NCBI GenBank assembly: GCA_943735955.1
Contig: OX030971.1
Location: 3,527,713-3,591,712 of the forward strand
DNA from: Piscicola geometra
Taxonomy: Eukaryota; Annelida; Clitellata; Hirudinida; Piscicolidae
Length of the DNA stretch: 64,000 nt
Direction of reading: 5' to 3'
A model generated the notes under the pieces. That model was not told the origin of the DNA. It saw only the letters and a program-made list of their open reading frames with translations, and ran no database searches. This document shows positions 59,787 through 64,000 of the stretch, one piece after another. Position 1 is the stretch's first letter; every line of letters begins with the position of its first letter. The translations under genes were made by a program, and so were the position numbers.

Positions 59787-60079
59787 GGCACACCGATTTG
59801 TATACCCCTCTGTATTTGATTGATGGCTGTAAGTGCCATAGTTTGATCCTGTTTTATTCCGTTAATTATTGTCCATAAAGAAGGATGATTATGTCCCAAT
59901 AAGTTCCTAAAACTATTGTTCCACCCCTCCATACAATTGTTGGTCCTATCCTGGCCTTCCAGGCTTAGATTGTGGACATTCCATGATGACGATGGAATTA
60001 AGGCTGCTGCCCTCTGCAGCCTTATTTGGTTCAAATCTTCATTGTTTTGGACATTTCTATACGGTCCTCGTAGATGCAT
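59787..60079 (-). pseudogene. Mutator-like (MULE) transposase C-terminal remnant
   Basis: The minus frame encodes SSSWNVHNLSLEGQDRTNNC followed by MEGWNNSFRNLLGHNHPSLW. The WNV..RTNN..EGWN pattern is typical of the region after the DDE core in MULE/FLYWCH-associated transposases. The catalytic part is absent. The frame runs into the foldback arm at 59786. Confidence 0.75.
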
Positions 60080-60422
60080 GTCAGCTACCGTGGTTATTTA
60101 TTCATTCATAACCGACCCATCGATTATCTGCGTGGCAACTGTCAACTCTTTTTGTGGCGTCACGACATTGAGAGTCCTAGCTAGTTGACTATGTGCGTCT
60201 ATAATTTTAGTAACCAGATATGATCTCCAGAGTGTGCAAATAGTATCATCTTGTTAAGCATCGACTCAATATCATTCATATTCGACCCTAGTGAGGGAGT
60301 AGTGATCCTTCTAGTTTCTTCAAGCTGCGTGTCTATCCTAAATATGAATGGACTGTCTAGGTCGTACTTTGTAATAATTCTACACGCTTCTCGTTTCTTG
60401 AAACTGTCCAGCGAGTCAAAGT

Positions 60423-62243
60423 CTATCCCAGCAGATGGGATTTCGAGATCGGACTTCTCGTAACCGAGGGGGTGAGCTTAGTCAGTGTCATTGGCTCTTT
60501 CCATTTTAAGAGACCAGTGTCAAGATGTAAGATTATCTCTACAGTCGGAATCCAATGTGAACATGTGAAAACTCGTACCGCAGGACTGTCTTTAGCCCAG
60601 TACTTTCTCCCGATCCAGCAAGAGGTAGAACAAAGGAAGCATTGATTTGCTGCACATCCCGGCATGGCGATTTGGAAATCAGTGCCTTTGACTGTGCATG
60701 TGGTCGTATGCTGAGAAATGGGATCATTACAATCGTTTGGGCAATGGTATTCACCGCAAAAGGCAGCTTTGTAGTAGGCTGTGTAATACTCCTCTGCAAT
60801 GGCGCAGGTGTATTTCAATCCTATAATCTGAACTGTAATGTCAAGGGCAGACGTCTGCTTGTCGACCGCTTTGATACAGACCTCAGTAGCCCCCGCCGGA
60901 ACATTAAATTGTGTTGAACCCGATACCTCGCATGTCTCCGTAGCGCATTTGACGTTGAAAGCGGCGTTTTCTAGACTTGCACAATTTGAACCAAGTATCA
61001 GGGGGATGGAGGCACACAATACGAGTATCAGCGACAGGTGAGAGCCAGCTGCTCCAATTCTATAAGCCCTTTTGCCCATTCTAAGTAGAGGATTGTACAG
61101 TAAGCAAGTACCGTTCTTGGCACAATTGCAGAGACAAAGACCACAGTAAAAGAAAATACGTATCCAGTATGATAAAGCTTTAAACACCCACGTAACGGCC
61201 GCTAAACAAGAGGACACAATGAACAAAGTGACGGCCCATTCGGGTACACCCCAGCACTTCATGGACGTAAGTCTCTTATCCCAGCTTATTTCGTCACAGC
61301 CTCCAGCGACAGTGTCATAATACGTAGTTGAGCAGACTTGCGTAGGCCCATCGTAAATTTCGGCGACAAGCAGAGCGGACGAGTCTCTAATATGCTCACA
61401 AACCTCGTGTGAGGGAGTAAGTGTACAGACTCCTTCGTATGCCCTTCTCTTTATGACCATTATAAGTCCATTCAGTTCGCGTGAGGCATCAACTCTTAAC
61501 GTGTTGCCGATCTTCAATATGCTACACCTAATCCGATCTGCCTCTACAGTAGGTTCCACAATCATCAACATCCTGTATCTTCAGCCGTCAATGACTTCTT
61601 CCATATCATCAAATTTTATCTTGGCGACCTTGATGGGGTCGCTTAGCATCTTACATTGTCCTTCAGCGATGTTCAAAGAGGTGCAGTCTTTCTTGAAATA
61701 ACCATCAGCGGTAACGGGTGTTAAGAGAGTTGTATGTATAGGTTGAATTATTTCAGCGTCCTTGACTGCTACCCACTTCTCATTCACGTAAACTACCCTG
61801 ACTTGCTTTCTGTAAGTTTTGCCCTTCACCGAACACTTGTCTGTACCAAAAGCGCCTAATTTAGTACAATAGTCAAAGAGTAGGCCCTTGGGTAAGGGAT
61901 CGTTGACATTAAGGGCTTTCCTTCGCATCAGTATTTTATCACCCTTCATCGTTGACACGAGGGGGTTGCACTGAACATCCAGTGAAACGCCAGTAAAGAG
62001 ACATCTCGGCGATTGGGTGTCGAGCTTCCGCAGTAGTGAAAACGTCTTCCCATCGAGAACTTCACACGGAAGATTCGAGATGGGCTGACACAATGGGATT
62101 TCACCTTCAGACGCATTGAAACTTATAGGGTAATATTTCATCGGGATGATGAAGCAGTGCTCGCCTCTACAATAAGTATTGTTCGTAATAGTGTTCGTCG
62201 CCGGAACTGACGCTGCTAATGCAATTAAAGTTACAATATCCAT
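60423..62243 (-). pseudogene. Endogenous phlebovirus-type envelope glycoprotein precursor (Gn-Gc), broken
   Basis: One minus-strand frame runs from ATG at 62243 to TAG at 60423, interrupted only by TGA at 61583-61581 (220 codons before it; the same frame continues for about 386). It begins with a short hydrophobic signal and a Cys-rich ectodomain with NNT and NAS sequons. After the stop come a hydrophobic segment at about 61238-61139, a Cys-rich and basic tail, a second hydrophobic signal-like segment at 61040-60992, and then a Cys-rich domain. The Cys spacing there (NVKCATETCEVSG, CGEYHCPNDC, CFLCSTSC) resembles phlebovirus Gc, a class II fusion protein. Gc is truncated: no C-terminal membrane anchor is seen, and near 60470 a neighbouring frame stays open to 60199. 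Such genes occur as integrated viral copies and as env of some BEL/Pao retroelements; no gag, pol or LTR is visible here. Confidence 0.82.
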
Positions 62244-62479
62244 GCTCTATGAGTTAGACTTTCAATTTTTAAACGTACAGTAAAGGAATGACTTCTCCAT
62301 TGTTCTTGCACTCAATGAATGCCATATGGTATATATGTCCCATCCAAATCCGGTCTCCCGTCTAAATCTTCATTTTGCATGCGTAATTAGACTATTTTTA
62401 GCTATTTGGACCAAACTAGAATTTGCGAATTTACATAAATAATGAGGGTCTATCTAAACCTAAAGTTTTTAAAAAATAT

Positions 62480-62660
62480 TATTTTAATAAAATTTTCAAA
62501 CTAAAAATAATTATTTAGATGTTAAATATTAATTATTTAAAAAAAAATTAAATAATAGAATTTCCAAACTAAAAATAATTATTTAGATTTTAAATATTAA
62601 TGATTTAAAAAAATTTAAATAATAGAATTTTCAAACTTAAAATATAATTTAGATGTTATT
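62480..62660. repeat. AT-rich tandem repeat of about 70-78 bp, nearly 3 copies
   Basis: AATTTTCAAACTAAAAATAA, TTATTTAGATGTTAAATATT and AATTATTTAAAAAAA recur at about 62492, 62566 and 62627. They form the border of the satellite that follows. Confidence 0.8.
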
Positions 62661-62663
62661 TTA

Positions 62664-64000
62664 AAATCTAATTAATAATTCTAAATAATAATTCTAATTA
62701 ATAATTCTAATTAATAATTCTAATTAATAATTCTAATTAATAATTCTAATTAATAATTCTAATTAATAATTCTAATTAATAATTCTAATTAATGATTCTA
62801 ATTAATAATTCTAATTAATAATTCTAATTAATAATTCTAATTAATAATTCTAATTAATAATTCTAATTAATAATTCTAATTAATAATTCTAATTAATAAT
62901 TCTAATTAATAATTCTAATTAATAATTCTAATTAATAATTCTAATTAATAATTCTAATTAATAATTCTAATTAATAATTCTAATTAATAATTCTAATTAA
63001 TAATTCTAATTAATAATTCTAATTAATAATTCTAATTAATAATTCTAATTAATAATTCTAATTAATAATTCTAATTAATAATTCTAATTAATAATTCTAA
63101 TTAATAATTCTAATTAATAATTCTAATTAATAATTCTAATTAATAATTCTAATTAATAATTCTAATTAATAATTCTAATTATTAATTCTAATTAATAATT
63201 CTAATTATTAATTCAAATTAATAATTCTAATTATTAATTCTAATTATTAATTCTAATTATTAATTCTAATTATTAATTCTAATTATTAATTCTAATTATT
63301 AATTCTAATTATTAATTCTAATTATTAATTCTAATTATTAATTCTAATTATTAATTCTAATTATTAATTCTAATTATTAATTCTAATTATTAATTCTAAT
63401 TATTAATTCTAATGATTAATTCTAATTATTAATTCTAATTATTAATTCTAATTATTAATTCTAATTATTTATTCTAATTATTTATTCTAATTATTTATTC
63501 TAATTATTTATTCTAATTATTTATTCTAACTATTAATTCTAATTAGTAATTCTAATTATTAATTCTAATTATTAATTCTAATTATTAATTCTAATTATTA
63601 ATTCTAATTATTAATTCTAATTATTAATTCTAATTATTAATTCTAATTATTAATTCTAATTATTAATTCTAATTATTAATTCTAATTATTAATTCTAATT
63701 ATTAATTCTAATTAGTAATTCTAATTAGTAATTCTAATTAGTAATTCTAATTGATAGTTCTAATTGATAGTTCTAATTGATAGTTCTAATTGATAGTTCT
63801 AATTGATAGTTCTAATTGATAGTTCTAATTGATAGTTCTAATTGATAGTTCTAATTGATAGTTCTAATTGATAGTTCTAATTGATAGTTCTAATTGATAG
63901 TTCTAATTGATAGTTCTAATTGATAGTTCTAATTGATAGTTCTAATTGATAGTTCTAATTGATAGTTCTAATTGATAGTTCTAATTGATAGTTCTAATTG
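62664..64000. repeat. 13-bp AT-rich satellite, runs off the window end
   Basis: About 100 copies of ATTCTAATTAATA and derivatives. Variants come in ordered blocks: ATTCTAATTAATA (to about 63180), ATTCTAATTATTA, ATTCTAATTATTT (about 63460-63525), ATTATTA again, ATTCTAATTAGTA (about 63710-63745), and GTTCTAATTGATA (63750-64000). Confidence 0.97.

Overview
The window is from a eukaryotic nuclear genome, most likely an aquatic invertebrate; the phylum cannot be fixed from the sequence. Split housekeeping genes with GT-AG introns, heavy micro- and minisatellite content, a tRNA-derived SINE, non-LTR retrotransposon pieces, and hAT-, Harbinger- and Mutator-like remnants support this. There is no prokaryotic gene organisation. 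All gene models were read by eye from exon homology, splice sites and reading phase.

Layout. 1-23060 is one tandem array of a 27-bp unit. It runs directly into the 3' splice site of an exon of a HACD3-like 3-hydroxyacyl-CoA dehydratase gene, whose C-terminal half occupies five exons (23074-26474, + strand). The array is therefore best read as HACD3 intron DNA and not as a giant coding region, although five of its six frames are open. About 360 bp downstream on the same strand lies an apparently complete CCT4 gene (chaperonin TRiC/CCT subunit delta) with 20 exons in 26833-42548. Its introns are filled with trinucleotide repeats, minisatellites and transposons. Tail-to-tail with CCT4, on the minus strand, is an unrecognised proline-rich, low-complexity protein gene of about 1,614 codons in five exons (42991-49807). 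Its first intron is a 1.4-kb CCA-rich array.

50-60 kb is AT-rich and gene-poor. It holds short repeats, fragments of non-LTR retrotransposons, inverted-repeat (foldback/MITE-like) structures and a Mutator-like transposase remnant. At 60423-62243 (minus) there is a nearly intact copy of a phlebovirus-type envelope glycoprotein precursor (Gn-like ectodomain, membrane segment, internal signal, Gc-like start) broken by one in-frame TGA and truncated at its C-terminus. From about 62650 to the end of the window is a 13-bp AT-rich satellite whose variants succeed one another in ordered blocks.

HACD3 acts in very-long-chain fatty acid elongation in the ER and CCT4 in cytosolic folding of actin, tubulin and other proteins. 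They are neighbours, but nothing in the sequence shows a shared function. The recurring theme is repeat growth at splice junctions: G/T-rich arrays resembling donor sites often follow exons, and C/A- or C/T-rich arrays often run up to acceptors.
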